DNA of 64,000 nt from GCA-958296115 sp965222445 (GCA_965222445.1 CBDCTY010000001.1:1-64000); one strand, 5' to 3'. Positions 15,424-27,319 are shown, counted from the first letter of the stretch. Notes: generated by a model from the sequence alone, not told the origin. Numbers and translations are program-made.

Positions 15424-17299
15424 CCCAAATCCCCCACCTGACATGGTTGGGAGCTGCTTGGTGTGCTTTCAGGGGGTGTCCGGGTGTCGACTTGGGGTGA
15501 CGCATGACATGATCGGCATCGGACAGGGTCTAGGGTGCCGTCTTTGAGGGTATCGGCAGCGGTTCGCTGCCAATTGTGGCTGTTGTCAGGCCGAAGAAGG
15601 CATGGCCCGGCCTGGCAACTCGGCAGAGTCGCCTACAAACCGATGCTCCAGGCAGGGTCGCCTATGCCCGATACGGCTCGGCAGCCAGCGCCAATATCCT
15701 CTGCCGCGCGCTGAGCAGCAACTCGTATGAGGGATGGCCACGGGCAAGACGGATGATCAACCTCCTGGCGTGACGCACCACACGGCCCGGTAGGGCGATC
15801 AGGGCGAAACGCACCGCCTTCAGACGCTTGCCCACCCACTGTCCGCCCAACACCAGCCGCTTCATGGCAGAGTTCAAGTTGAAGGCCAACACTGCTATCG
15901 CCCACCATGCTGCGTTGGCTCCGAACAGCCCCGACGGAAGCCTGCCCCCGGCAAGGTCACTCTTGAGGACGCCGTGGACCTCCTCGCCCTTGCCACATCT
16001 CTGCCTCGACCACCAGATCAACTCATCTCCCGCAATGCTCCGGTTGGTCACCACTCCGAAGACCTTGTACCAGCCTCTGTTGGACAACTCCATCGCGGGG
16101 AACGGAAGCTCCATCTGCCCCTCCATTCCCGGCAGAGGCTGTTCGATCAACCGCTCCCTGGTAGCTATGAACCGATACTCAGGGCTGTTTTTGGAGTGCC
16201 CTATCCAGTTGGGTACGAAGTTCACATCAGCCCACTGCTGACCCGTGTCCACACGATGCTCCCCAACCTTGCGGTACAGCGTCTGCCAGTCTTGCTCGGC
16301 GACCTCGGACACCGCACGGCGGAACTCCGTCGTCACGTCGACCCCAACCGCGAACTCGATCACCCCGAACCGCTCGTCTCTACCCTCCGCGCAGTACCGC
16401 AGCAACTCCCGCTGGTACCCCGCCGTATCCGACCTCAGCATCACCTTCTCCACCCCCGCAGGCAGACGGCCCAGCCCTTCAATCAACACTCGTAACTGCT
16501 GATGGCCCGCAGGTACGTTGCCGTCTCGAAACTCCGAGTGCACAATCTGGTCGGCCTCTGCCCAGTAGGTGGTCAGCGGCTGGTAGGCCCTGTACCTCTT
16601 GTAGCTGTGGAGCGCCTCCTGCTTGTGTGTCTCCACCAGACAGGCGTCCATGTCCAGTGTGGCCTCTCTCTGAGGCGAACGGCTCTGCACGAAGCCCGCC
16701 AGGTCGGCGTTCACCTTCCCCAGACCCTGCATAGCTCCATTGGGAGCAGGTATGAATGCTCTGTGAGCTTCCCGCATCGCCTCCTCGCCCGCGTCATGGA
16801 ACCTCTCCAGATACCGGAACACCGCAGACTCCGACGGCACGCTCCGAAGACGCTCGACTCGCCATCTCGCCTTCAGCGCCCTGCGCTCCCTACTACCCAT
16901 TCCCCAGGTCTCGGCATGGCGAAGTACCCTGCACAAACCTGCGTCCTTCTCCAGAACCTCCAGGTCCATCACCGACTCACCGCCTGCCAAGTTCAGCAGT
17001 ATCAGCGACGTGATTATCTGGCTGTCCGTCCAGCCCTGACCACACTCCCGCAGTCTCACGTGGCGTTCCACCGACGACCTCAAACCCGCTGCTTGCATCA
17101 ACTCCAGGTACGTCATCAGCCCGGACAGTCCCGTCATACCTGTCGAGCCCTTCTCCTGCTCGTACTGGAACCCCAGTAAGCCTTGCTTCATAATAGATGC
17201 ACCTCGTTGGTGATCGGTTCGTTTGCGCAACAACCATCTTAGCCCGCATCGCGTCGGGCTCCAACGAGGTCTTCCTCTTATCTAGGTGGGGAATCTGGG
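15424..17299 (-). mobile_element. IS1380-family insertion sequence, 1876 bp, complete
   Basis: Terminal inverted repeats CCCAAATCCCCCACCT (15424-15439) and the complement of CCCAGATTCCCCACCT (17284-17299) match at 14 of 16 bases. A 4-bp target duplication GTAA lies on both sides (15420-15423 and 17300-17303), the size known for IS1380. The duplicated GTAA is itself the tip of the MITE, so the IS landed in the first four bases of that element. Confidence 0.92.
15662..17191 (-). CDS. IS1380-family DDE transposase
   Basis: 509 residues from an ATG with GAGGTG 10 bases upstream; a longer in-frame start at 17233 has no ribosome site. The order of motifs is that of IS1380: SGLMTYLELMQAAGL region, WTDSQIITSLILLNLAGGESVMDLEVLEKDAG, catalytic Asp in TLDMDACLVETHKQEALHSYKRYRAYQPLTTYW, second Asp in KVMLRSDTAGYQRELLRYC, and Glu in CGKGEEVHGVLKSDLAGGRLPSGLFGANAAWW. 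The frame is intact and both element ends are present, so the IS may be active. It is not closely similar to the transposase at 2605-3930. Confidence 0.9.
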   Translation of the reverse strand: MKQGLLGFQYEQEKGSTGMTGLSGLMTYLELMQAAGLRSSVERHVRLRECGQGWTDSQIITSLILLNLAGGESVMDLEVLEKDAGLCRVLRHAETWGMGSRERRALKARWRVERLRSVPSESAVFRYLERFHDAGEEAMREAHRAFIPAPNGAMQGLGKVNADLAGFVQSRSPQREATLDMDACLVETHKQEALHSYKRYRAYQPLTTYWAEADQIVHSEFRDGNVPAGHQQLRVLIEGLGRLPAGVEKVMLRSDTAGYQRELLRYCAEGRDERFGVIEFAVGVDVTTEFRRAVSEVAEQDWQTLYRKVGEHRVDTGQQWADVNFVPNWIGHSKNSPEYRFIATRERLIEQPLPGMEGQMELPFPAMELSNRGWYKVFGVVTNRSIAGDELIWWSRQRCGKGEEVHGVLKSDLAGGRLPSGLFGANAAWWAIAVLAFNLNSAMKRLVLGGQWVGKRLKAVRFALIALPGRVVRHARRLIIRLARGHPSYELLLSARQRILALAAEPYRA

Positions 17300-17601
17300 G
17301 TAACTGTTCAGTCCTGGTGAGAGGGGCTACCCCGGCGCACCGGCAGCCCCCCGCCTTGGGAGACCTTGGCAGAGCTCCAGACGTGGACTGGTTGTCGGCA
17401 TTAGCGGGGCGCCATTGAGCTCGACCTCCCCACCCCTGGATTCCGGCTCGGGGGCCGGAATGACGACTACACTGTACTCCGGGACGCAGACACACCCTAC
17501 CGTCATGCCCGCGAAGAGCCTGTCCTCGCGGAGGCGGGGGCGGGCATCCAGGGGTCTGGAGGGGCAATTGTCCCTCCAACTCTGAACAGTTGCAACGCCA
17601 G

Positions 17602-18190
17602 CCGGCCGCCGAAATCCTCCGCCTGCCGTCAATCGCCAAACTCCACGTCTCCGATGGCTTCCAAATTCGCCGACTCCGTCAGTCCCGTCAAGGCGCCTTG
17701 CATTGCCCCATCACCCAAACGACCCGCTCACCCTGAGTGGCGCCGCTTGCTTCAGCGGCGCGTATCGAAGGACGGGCGCAGGGCAATCGCGCATCGCGTG
17801 ACCCCTGCCCGGCCCTCCGAAACAGGGCAGGCGCGATTCGGGCCCGCGATCGGAGCTCTGGACTAAACAGCACTGTTGTGCTACCGTGGCGGCGGGCGAA
17901 GGGGTTCAGGGGCGGTCGCGTCCCGTGTTCGTTCAGCCGTTCGGTCGGAGTCGTCGGTGCATCGGTGTCCCACTGGTCCCGGCGTGCCCCGCCTCAGATA
18001 GGGCGACCGGGATACCGGGTGTCTCATTTTCCGGCCAAGCGTCCCAGCGGCCAGATACAGACGGGACAGAATGGGACAGGTTGGGAGAGCTTGTAGCGGA
18101 TGACTCGGAATCGACACACGGATCTTCACTGAAATGCGCTTCCGTGCGTCTCGATTGACCGGTCGGCGCCGGCCCGCCCGGAAGAGGGCC
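17602..18190. repeat. Repeat-rich region upstream of uvrA
   Basis: A REP copy (CTCACCCTGAGTGGCGCCGC...GCGCGTATCGAAGGACGGGC) lies at about 17726-17776. From about 17868 to 18090 the sequence is an inverted, diverged copy of 54640-54848; shared blocks include GTATCTGGCCG, TGGCCGG and GACACCCGGT. No gene is visible in this 590-base stretch. Confidence 0.6.
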
Positions 18191-18196
18191 GCGCGG

Positions 18197-18205
18197 TGTT
18201 AGAAT
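18197..18205 (+). promoter_or_regulatory. Extended -10 promoter of uvrA
   Basis: TGTTAGAAT (TGn + TAGAAT, 18197-18205) lies 45 bases before the uvrA ATG. No convincing -35 is seen, as expected for an extended -10. No LexA-type palindrome was recognised. Confidence 0.5.
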
Positions 18206-18249
18206 TAGGCCGATCTCACGCTCCGCCATCGCCTTTGGAGTTCGCCTGA

Positions 18250-21153
<2,904 letters not shown>

Positions 21154-21170
21154 GGGGTCGTCTGCGTCGG

Positions 21171-21710
21171 CTATCCCCGGTCTCCCCTGATGAATCGCGC
21201 CGCCAGGACCCCGGCCGCCAGTCCGCACAGGTGCCCCTCCCACGACACGAATCCCCGCGTGGGCAGCACGCCGAACAGCAGTCCACCGTACAGCACCAGC
21301 ACCGCGACCGCGACCAGGATCGGGACGAACCGCCTGTCGAACCAGCCCCTGGCAACCAGAAAGCCGAAGTAGCCGAACACGAGCCCGCTGGCGCCAACGT
21401 GAAAGTCGGGCCTGCCGATCAGCCACACCCCGGCCCCGCCGACGCACACGATGAACAGCGTTGCGACGCCGAAGGCGTTCCTGACCTGAAGCACCGTGAG
21501 GCTCCCCAGGGCCAGCAGCGGAATGGTGTTGCCGAGCACGTGTCCGATCCCGGCGTGCAGGAACGGCGCCAGGGGAATGCCGATCAGGCCGCCCGTCGTC
21601 CGGGGTAGGATGCCGTAGCTGTTGAGGCCATGGCCCATGAAGCCGTTGAACACTTCGACGACCCACATCACCGCCACCAACCCGACGAGCACCCGCATGT
21701 TCGACTTCAT
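21171..21710 (-). CDS. Rhomboid-family intramembrane serine protease
   Basis: 179 residues with about six membrane segments. The rhomboid hallmarks are visible: HAGIGHVLGNTIPLLALG (about 52-69; the HxxxN motif), the nucleophile in HVGASGLVFGYFGFL (GASG, about 107) and the partner His in SWEGHLCGLAAGVLAA (about 156). Rhomboids cleave membrane proteins within or near transmembrane helices. The gene converges on uvrA with an 17-base gap, so the two genes terminate in each other's 3' region. Substrates cannot be deduced. Confidence 0.85.
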   Translation of the reverse strand: MKSNMRVLVGLVAVMWVVEVFNGFMGHGLNSYGILPRTTGGLIGIPLAPFLHAGIGHVLGNTIPLLALGSLTVLQVRNAFGVATLFIVCVGGAGVWLIGRPDFHVGASGLVFGYFGFLVARGWFDRRFVPILVAVAVLVLYGGLLFGVLPTRGFVSWEGHLCGLAAGVLAARFIRGDRG

Positions 21711-21870
21711 CTATGGCCGCCCTGCTATCCTTGAAGGAGCCGTCCAGGTCTCTGCTAGGCCGCCGCGGCCGCCGCCGTCAATGGACGAACGGGCCGGCCT
21801 TGGGCTGACGTAGCGGCGCCGATAAGCCCGGCGAGCGCCTACGAACGACGATAGCATAGAGGACGACGCG

Positions 21871-22833
21871 ATGACGAAACCGCACACGCAGGTCCCGATC
21901 GACGACATCCGCGCCGCAGACCGGCGCATCCGCGGCGCGGCGCTCAGGACCCCGCTGGTACGGCTCAACGCCGACGCGCCGGCCGAGGTGTATCTCAAGC
22001 TGGAGAACCTGCAGCCGGTGGGGTCGTTCAAGCTGCGCGGCGCGGCGAACGCCGTCCGCCAGTGCTCTCCGGAACAGCTCGCCGACGGGGTCTGGACGGT
22101 CAGCGCGGGGAACATGGCGCAGGGGCTCGCATGGGCTGCGAGGGACGCCGGCGTCCCGTGCACGGCCGTGGTCCCGGATACCGCCCCCGAGACGAAGCTC
22201 GCGAACATCCACCGCCTCGGCGCCGAGTACGTCAAGGTGCCGTTCGCCGAGTTCGAGGAGACGTTCGTCACGCGGCAGCGCGCCGGGATGAAGGGGCTTC
22301 TCGTGCACCCCTTCAGCGATCCGGCAGTCATGGCCGGCAATGGAACTATCGGCCTCGAGATACTGGAGGACCTGCCGAACGTGGACGCAATCGTCGTCGC
22401 CTACGCGGGCGGAGGCCTCGCCTGCGGCATCGCGTCCGCCGTGCGGGCCCTCAAACCCGCCGTCAGGATATACGCGGCGGAGGTGGAGACCGGCGCCCCG
22501 CTCGCGGCCTCCTTCGCGGCCGGCCGGCAGGTCACGGTCGACTACACGCCCAGCTTCGTCGACGGGATCAGCGAATCGAGGGTCGTCGACGAGATGTGGC
22601 CGCTCGCCCGGAGTCTCCTGAATGGCTCGCTCGTGGTCAGCCTCGACGAGGCCGCAGCCGCCGTCAGGCTCATAGCCGAGCGCAACCGCACCATAGCGGA
22701 AGGCGCCGGCGCCGTCTCGGTCGCCGCCGCGCTGGCCGCCAAAGCGGGCGGGGGCAAGATCGTCTGCATCGTGTCCGGCGGCAACGTCGACCCGCAGAAG
22801 CTGGCTACGATCCTCACCGGCCGCACGCCCTAG
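21871..22833 (+). CDS. Threonine/serine dehydratase-like PLP enzyme
   Basis: 320 residues. Fold-type II PLP features are clear: substrate-binding LKLENLQPVGSFKLRGAANA with the Schiff-base Lys (about 54), SAGNMAQGLAWAARDAGVPC (about 81), the phosphate-binding glycine loop VVAYAGGGLACGIAS (about 174), and the C-terminal CIVSGGNVDPQKL. It lacks the ACT-like regulatory domain of biosynthetic IlvA, so it is of the catabolic / serine racemase size class. The reaction is deamination of L-threonine or L-serine to the 2-oxo acid and ammonia; racemase or hydroxyaspartate activity is also possible. Confidence 0.87.
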   Translation: MTKPHTQVPIDDIRAADRRIRGAALRTPLVRLNADAPAEVYLKLENLQPVGSFKLRGAANAVRQCSPEQLADGVWTVSAGNMAQGLAWAARDAGVPCTAVVPDTAPETKLANIHRLGAEYVKVPFAEFEETFVTRQRAGMKGLLVHPFSDPAVMAGNGTIGLEILEDLPNVDAIVVAYAGGGLACGIASAVRALKPAVRIYAAEVETGAPLAASFAAGRQVTVDYTPSFVDGISESRVVDEMWPLARSLLNGSLVVSLDEAAAAVRLIAERNRTIAEGAGAVSVAAALAAKAGGGKIVCIVSGGNVDPQKLATILTGRTP

Positions 22834-22964
22834 CCAGCTTCGAGGTACCTCTTCGCGGTCACACTCTGTCACTACGAATAGAAGAATTGGGCCGATGCCC
22901 ACACCGACAGGGAGAACACCGATGGTCCGACCCTATCTGCCTCTGGAGCCCGATGATGCTCTTG

Positions 22965-22994
22965 TCGACTGGTCGGGCCGCAGGGCTCTATAAT
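22965..22994 (+). promoter_or_regulatory. Promoter of the permease-propeller gene
   Basis: A perfect -10 TATAAT (22989-22994) is preceded by TCGACT (22965-22970) at 18 bases. The start site falls near 23001, about 24 bases before the TTG start codon. Confidence 0.6.
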
Positions 22995-23024
22995 CGAGCA
23001 ATGCTCCTTCGAGGTTGACCGCCC

Positions 23025-25754
23025 TTGCTCAAGACGGCTTCCAGCAAAAAGCGGGTGGTCGGCCTGCTGCTATTCGCGGCCATTCTGGTCCTGTTTGTCA
23101 GTCTCAATCGATTCCCAAAGCTGGATGCCGTTGGCGGCGATCTGGACGCGGTGACTGCACCCGAGGTCCAGTGCTTCCAAGGTTTCTGCATTGAACGAGA
23201 CCCCGGGACCACATTTGTCTCCAGATGGTGGGTCTTCTCGGTCAGCTATCTCAGGCTGGTCGCCATTGGCATGGTGTTTGCCTTCGTAGTGGCCGGTCTG
23301 GCGGAGTCTTTTCTGTTCCCGTCTCGCAGCGACAGGAGCTATCCGCCTGGGAGCGTATTCAAGCGGACGCTCGAGGGCGCTGTCGCCGGTCCGGTGATGA
23401 ACCTGTGTTCGGCGTGCATAGTCCCCGTCTCCGTCGCGTTCCAGCGAAGGGGAGGCGTCGAGGGGGCCCTGGCCATGGTGCAGGGCTCCGCCACCTTGAA
23501 CATCCCGGCCCTGGCAATGGTCTTCTTCGTGTTCACCCCGCTGCTGGGCTTGAGCCGTCTCCTCCTGGCCCTCGTCGGAGCGCTGGTCATAGGCCCAATC
23601 GTGGTGATGGCCGTCCCCGGGCGGACGCGAGAGCCACCAGTCGTCGAAGACCTGTCTATTCCCGTCGCGGAGGCTGAGGCGGCTGGCTGGAGGCCGGCCC
23701 TTGCGGAGGCCTTTCGCGAATGGGCGAAGACGACCTTCCGCTACGCCGTCCGCATGGGTCCGGTCATGGTAGCGGCTGGATTCGCGAGCGGGCTGGCGAT
23801 CCAGTGGGTGAGCCCGGAGACGGTGTCCTCCTACCTGGGCAACGACATCCTTGGTGTGACCATCGCGGCCACCTTCGGCATTCTGATCAACGTCCCGCTG
23901 CTATTCGAGATCCCCCTGGTGGCGCTCCTCTTGCTGCTGGGCATGGGCACCGCACTGGCCGCCACACTGCTTTTCACCGCGGCTGCGGGCGGACCGGTGA
24001 CCTTCTGGGGTCTGGCCAGGATGATGCCCAGGAAGGCCATAGCCGCCTTCGCCTCGGCTACCTGGACGCTCGGACTCCTTGGCGGCATGAGCGTTCTGGC
24101 GATCGGAGCGTTCATCTCGGAGGACGCTCCCGGCTTGAGGATTGCTGCGCCCAGCGCCCCCGCCACGGAGCCGACTGCGGTCATGGTCACCGAACACCCT
24201 TCGTTTCGTGACGTAACCCTGGAGTCGGGGGTCGACTTCAAGCACGGGGAGGACCGGGAGGTCTTCTTTCCCCTGGGGGGTGGGGCGGTAGTGCTGGACT
24301 TCAATGGAGACGGTTTCGACGATATCTACGCCGTCAACTCCAAAGGGCCTAACTCCCTTTTCCGCAACGATGGTGACGGGACATTCACCGACGTGGCTCG
24401 AGCGGCTGGAGCAGACGACCCGTCGGGGGCCGGCAATGGCGGCTGCGCCGCCGACTACGACAACGATGGCGACGTAGACATCTTCGTAACCAACTACGGC
24501 CCCAGCAAGCTCCTGAGCAATAACGGCGACGGGACTTTTGCCGATGTCACCGCGGACGCCGGCGTCCAAGACCCGGCAGATGCCTTTCGGTCGACAGGCT
24601 GCGCTTGGGGTGACTACGACCTCGACGGCTCTCTCGATCTAATCGTACTGCGCCACCTGTACGAACATAACCAGGCGATGTTTACGACCAGGGACTTCGC
24701 CGAGGGCATCGGTGGGCTTGTCTTGTACCACAACAACGGGGACGGCACGTTCGGCGACGACACAGCCCTGTTGGGAGACATCTCCGGCCCGCGGATGGGA
24801 CAGTTCGACCAGCTGGGGAATATTTGGGGGGCCGGCTTCCAGCCGGGCTGGTCCGACTTGGACAACGACGGTGACCTGGACCTGTACGTCGTAAACGATC
24901 TGGGTAACGATATTCAGCCCAACGTCCTCTGGCGCAACGACGGGTCAGCCCGGGATGGCTCTTGGAGCTTTACTGACGTCTCGCTCGGTTCCGGGGCCGA
25001 CCGGCAGATGTTCGGCATGGGCCTCGCGGTGGCAGACTACGACCTCGACGGCTTCCTGGACTTGTTCGTGACCAACATCAAGAACAACGTGCTTCTCAGG
25101 AACCGCGGCAGCGGCCTGAAGTTCACCGACGTGGCGAAGGAGGCCGGGGTCCGAATCGGGACCATAGATCGTAAGGTCCGTGTCGCCTGGGGCGCGGTGT
25201 TCTTCGACTACGATAACGACGGCGACGAGGACCTCTACGTGGTCAGTGGCTACCTCAGAGCCGACGTCGCAGGGATCAACGCGGCGGCGAACCCCAACGA
25301 CCAGCCCAACGTTCTGCTGCGCAACGAAAGAGACGGGACCTTCGTAGTCGTATCCAATAGCGGTGCCGACGACCCGGGTGTCGGTCGGGGTGGCGTGTAT
25401 CTGGACTACGACAACGACGGGTGCCTCGATCTCTTCGTCGTAAACTTGGGCCAAGCCGCCAAGCTGCTGCGGAACTCGTGTGAATCGACAAGTAACTGGC
25501 TGATCGTCAAGCCGGTCGGCACATCGGGGAGCGGGGATGCAGTCGGCGCCAGGATCACCGTACAGGCGGGAGGCAAAGCTCAGATCAGAGAAGTGACGGC
25601 GGGGTCGAGCCAGATGGGCCAGAACATGCTGGCGGCCCATTTCGGTCTGGGCCAGGCCGATAGTGTAGACTCAGTCACCGTGAAATGGCCGAGTGGCAAG
25701 GTGCAAACGCTGACCAACGTCGCGGCCAATCAACACCTGGTGGTCGTCGAGTGA
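23025..25754 (+). CDS. Membrane permease (ArsP/DUF318-like) fused to FG-GAP and ASPIC/UnbV propeller
   Basis: 909 residues from a TTG start with GAGG 10 bases upstream. Residues 1-370 hold about 8-10 membrane helices with the PF03773-type permease motif NLCSACIVPVSVAFQRRG (about 125), MVQGSATLNIPALAMVF, and a second half GILINVPLLFEIPLVALLLLLGMG. From about 390 to 820 come FG-GAP/VCBS units with calcium-binding loops (DFNGDGFDDIY, DYDNDGDVDIFV, DLDNDGDLDLYV, DYDNDGCLDLFVV). The end (DAVGARITVQAGGKAQIREVTAG...DSVTVKWPSGKVQTL) is the ASPIC/UnbV domain. ArsP-like permeases export organoarsenicals or metal complexes; the outer propeller would bind a ligand or partner. I am not aware of this fusion as a named family; function is inferred only at domain level. 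Confidence 0.8.
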   Translation: MLKTASSKKRVVGLLLFAAILVLFVSLNRFPKLDAVGGDLDAVTAPEVQCFQGFCIERDPGTTFVSRWWVFSVSYLRLVAIGMVFAFVVAGLAESFLFPSRSDRSYPPGSVFKRTLEGAVAGPVMNLCSACIVPVSVAFQRRGGVEGALAMVQGSATLNIPALAMVFFVFTPLLGLSRLLLALVGALVIGPIVVMAVPGRTREPPVVEDLSIPVAEAEAAGWRPALAEAFREWAKTTFRYAVRMGPVMVAAGFASGLAIQWVSPETVSSYLGNDILGVTIAATFGILINVPLLFEIPLVALLLLLGMGTALAATLLFTAAAGGPVTFWGLARMMPRKAIAAFASATWTLGLLGGMSVLAIGAFISEDAPGLRIAAPSAPATEPTAVMVTEHPSFRDVTLESGVDFKHGEDREVFFPLGGGAVVLDFNGDGFDDIYAVNSKGPNSLFRNDGDGTFTDVARAAGADDPSGAGNGGCAADYDNDGDVDIFVTNYGPSKLLSNNGDGTFADVTADAGVQDPADAFRSTGCAWGDYDLDGSLDLIVLRHLYEHNQAMFTTRDFAEGIGGLVLYHNNGDGTFGDDTALLGDISGPRMGQFDQLGNIWGAGFQPGWSDLDNDGDLDLYVVNDLGNDIQPNVLWRNDGSARDGSWSFTDVSLGSGADRQMFGMGLAVADYDLDGFLDLFVTNIKNNVLLRNRGSGLKFTDVAKEAGVRIGTIDRKVRVAWGAVFFDYDNDGDEDLYVVSGYLRADVAGINAAANPNDQPNVLLRNERDGTFVVVSNSGADDPGVGRGGVYLDYDNDGCLDLFVVNLGQAAKLLRNSCESTSNWLIVKPVGTSGSGDAVGARITVQAGGKAQIREVTAGSSQMGQNMLAAHFGLGQADSVDSVTVKWPSGKVQTLTNVAANQHLVVVE

Positions 25755-25843
25755 CAGGACGAGCCGGGTGTCGAAGGGTCGCTGCCGCGATACCGTAAGG
25801 GCGATGACGGCGACGACAACCCGCAGTGCGGAGGAGGAAAAAG

Positions 25844-26758
25844 ATGAAGAAAGGTGCGCCAGCCCGAGCAACTCTCGAGCCTAGCTATGCGAACGAATTG
25901 GTCGTCGAAGGGCCCGTAAGGAAAATCCGCGACGAGCTTTACGGTGATGCCGGCTACGACGCCATCTGGCGGCTACCCAACTCCGGATTCGTCATCAGGC
26001 TCGATGGCAAGATCATATTCCTGGACGCGATTTTCACGTCACCCCATCCGGTATACGAGGCCGAAAGACGGAAGATCGCGGAGACCGGTAGACTTCACGA
26101 CGCCGCGCTCGAGCTCAAGCACCACGACCGGTGGGAGAACCTCTTCAAGGAGGTCAACGCGCCGCCGCTCGCTGCCGATGACGTTGAGCGCGCCGATCTG
26201 GTGCTGATCACGCACGAACATGAGGACCATTTCGAGATCGACGGCCTGAAGCGCATCGGGCGCCTGGGCCCCACCTTCATCGCGCCGGAGTCGTGCCACG
26301 AAGCGCTAGGGCGTGTGGGTCTACCGGACGACTCCATCGTCGAGGCGCGATACGGCGAGCGTCACGACTTGGGCGCCTTCACGGTCACGGTGGTGCCCGC
26401 GTCGCACTCGCCCGGTGCCTGCGGCTACCTGATAGAGACCCGGCACGGCAACATCTATCATCCCGGCGACGGGAGGTTCGACCATGCCGATAAGGCGGCT
26501 AACTTGAGCCTGGACGTGGAGTACCTGCTGCTGCCCATCAACGATACAAACATGGGGGTCGGATTCGCCGCGCTGCTCGCACACCTCCTCCAGCCTAGAG
26601 TGGTGATCCCATGCCATTACGGGTACACCTATCCACCGGTGCGGTGGATGGGAGGCCACCCGGCCGAGCTCGTCACCGCCCTGGCGGCTCGCAACTACAA
26701 GATGCCTTCCACGGACATCATGATCCTGAGCCCTGGCGGCAAGCTGGTTCTCGTGTAG
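25844..26758 (+). CDS. Metallo-beta-lactamase-fold hydrolase (UlaG-like)
   Basis: 304 residues; ATG at 25844 chosen because GAGGAGG lies about 9 bases upstream. The MBL-fold motifs are present: LVLITHEHEDHFEIDGLKRI (HxHxDH, about 125), VPASHSPGACGYLIE (about 190), YHPGDGRFDHADK (Asp ligand, about 210) and VVIPCHYGYTYPP (His ligand, about 258). This is the UlaG / YcbL-like subgroup of metal-dependent hydrolases that act on lactones, phosphodiesters or thioesters. It follows the permease-propeller gene by 90 bases in the same direction, so co-transcription is likely. Substrate unknown. Confidence 0.85.
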   Translation: MKKGAPARATLEPSYANELVVEGPVRKIRDELYGDAGYDAIWRLPNSGFVIRLDGKIIFLDAIFTSPHPVYEAERRKIAETGRLHDAALELKHHDRWENLFKEVNAPPLAADDVERADLVLITHEHEDHFEIDGLKRIGRLGPTFIAPESCHEALGRVGLPDDSIVEARYGERHDLGAFTVTVVPASHSPGACGYLIETRHGNIYHPGDGRFDHADKAANLSLDVEYLLLPINDTNMGVGFAALLAHLLQPRVVIPCHYGYTYPPVRWMGGHPAELVTALAARNYKMPSTDIMILSPGGKLVLV

Positions 26759-26950
26759 CCGCCTCGTACGGACGTTAGTGCGGCCCGACCGATGTCGCTT
26801 CCGAGGCAGCGAACCCCCCTGCTGGTGCCGTTTGTACGTCTGGCACTTCTGCCAACAGCCTGTTCGATGCCTGCAACCGTTCCTGTTCCCTCTGGTTCAA
26901 TCCCAATCCTCTCATGGACTGACATTTTCATTGAACAGCTACCAGATCTC
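26759..26950. other. Short intergenic stretch before MITE
   Basis: No gene is visible. GAACAGCTACCAGATCTC directly precedes the MITE at 26951 and resembles a decayed outward copy of its end (GAACAGTTAC), perhaps left from an earlier insertion. Confidence 0.3.
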
Positions 26951-27240
26951 GTAACTGTTCACTCTTGCTGAGGAGCTACCCCACCACGCCCGTGGATGCC
27001 CGCTTTAGGAGACCTTGGCAGAACTCTCTGGGTCGCATGAATCTCGACATCAGCAGGGCGACCTTCCCGCGCCTTGATCCCGGCTCGGGGGCCGGAATGA
27101 CGAATACCCTGTGCTCGGCGGGCGATCATGGACCGCCGTGGGCCGGCGTGGCCGTCGGAGAGCACACCGCCGTCATACCCGCGCAAGCGGGTATCCAGGG
27201 GTCTTGAGGGGCATTCGTCCCCCCAACTCTGAACAGTTAC
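26951..27240. mobile_element. MITE with IS66-type ends, intact copy (290 bp)
   Basis: Perfect 11-bp terminal inverted repeats GTAACTGTTCA (26951-26961) and TGAACAGTTAC (27230-27240). The flanks CAGATCTC (left) and GAGATCTG (right) share AGATCT, so they can be read as an imperfect 8-bp duplication or as an extension of the palindrome. The interior matches the copy at 17304-17593 and carries a TACCCGCGCAAGCGGGTA hairpin. It ends 16 bases before the promoter of the next gene. Confidence 0.85.
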
Positions 27241-27255
27241 GAGATCTGCAGGCGC

Positions 27256-27283
27256 TTGACAAATGTTGAGAGGATGTGATAAT
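27256..27283 (+). promoter_or_regulatory. Promoter of the substrate-binding lipoprotein
   Basis: TTGACA (27256-27261) and GATAAT (27278-27283) are 16 bases apart, with TG in the extended -10 position. It begins 16 bases beyond the MITE, close enough that the insertion defines its upstream boundary. Confidence 0.75.
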
Positions 27284-27319
27284 AGTGGCACGTCTCTTAT
27301 ATCTGTTAGGAGCAGAGTC

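Larger units (their letters stand above)
15420..17593. mobile_element. MITE with IS66-type ends (294 bp), interrupted by an IS
   Basis: The element starts GTAACTGTTCA and ends TGAACAGTTGC (17583-17593), and is flanked by perfect 8-bp direct repeats AACGCCAG (15412-15419 and 17594-17601). Only the first four bases (GTAA, 15420-15423) lie left of the nested IS; the other 290 bases are 17304-17593. The GTAA tips and 8-bp duplication are typical of IS66-family elements; no gene is carried, so it is non-autonomous. The interior matches the copy at 26951-27240 (GAGACCTTGGCAGA, GGCTCGGGGGCCGGAATGACG, ATCCAGGGGTCT). Confidence 0.85.
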
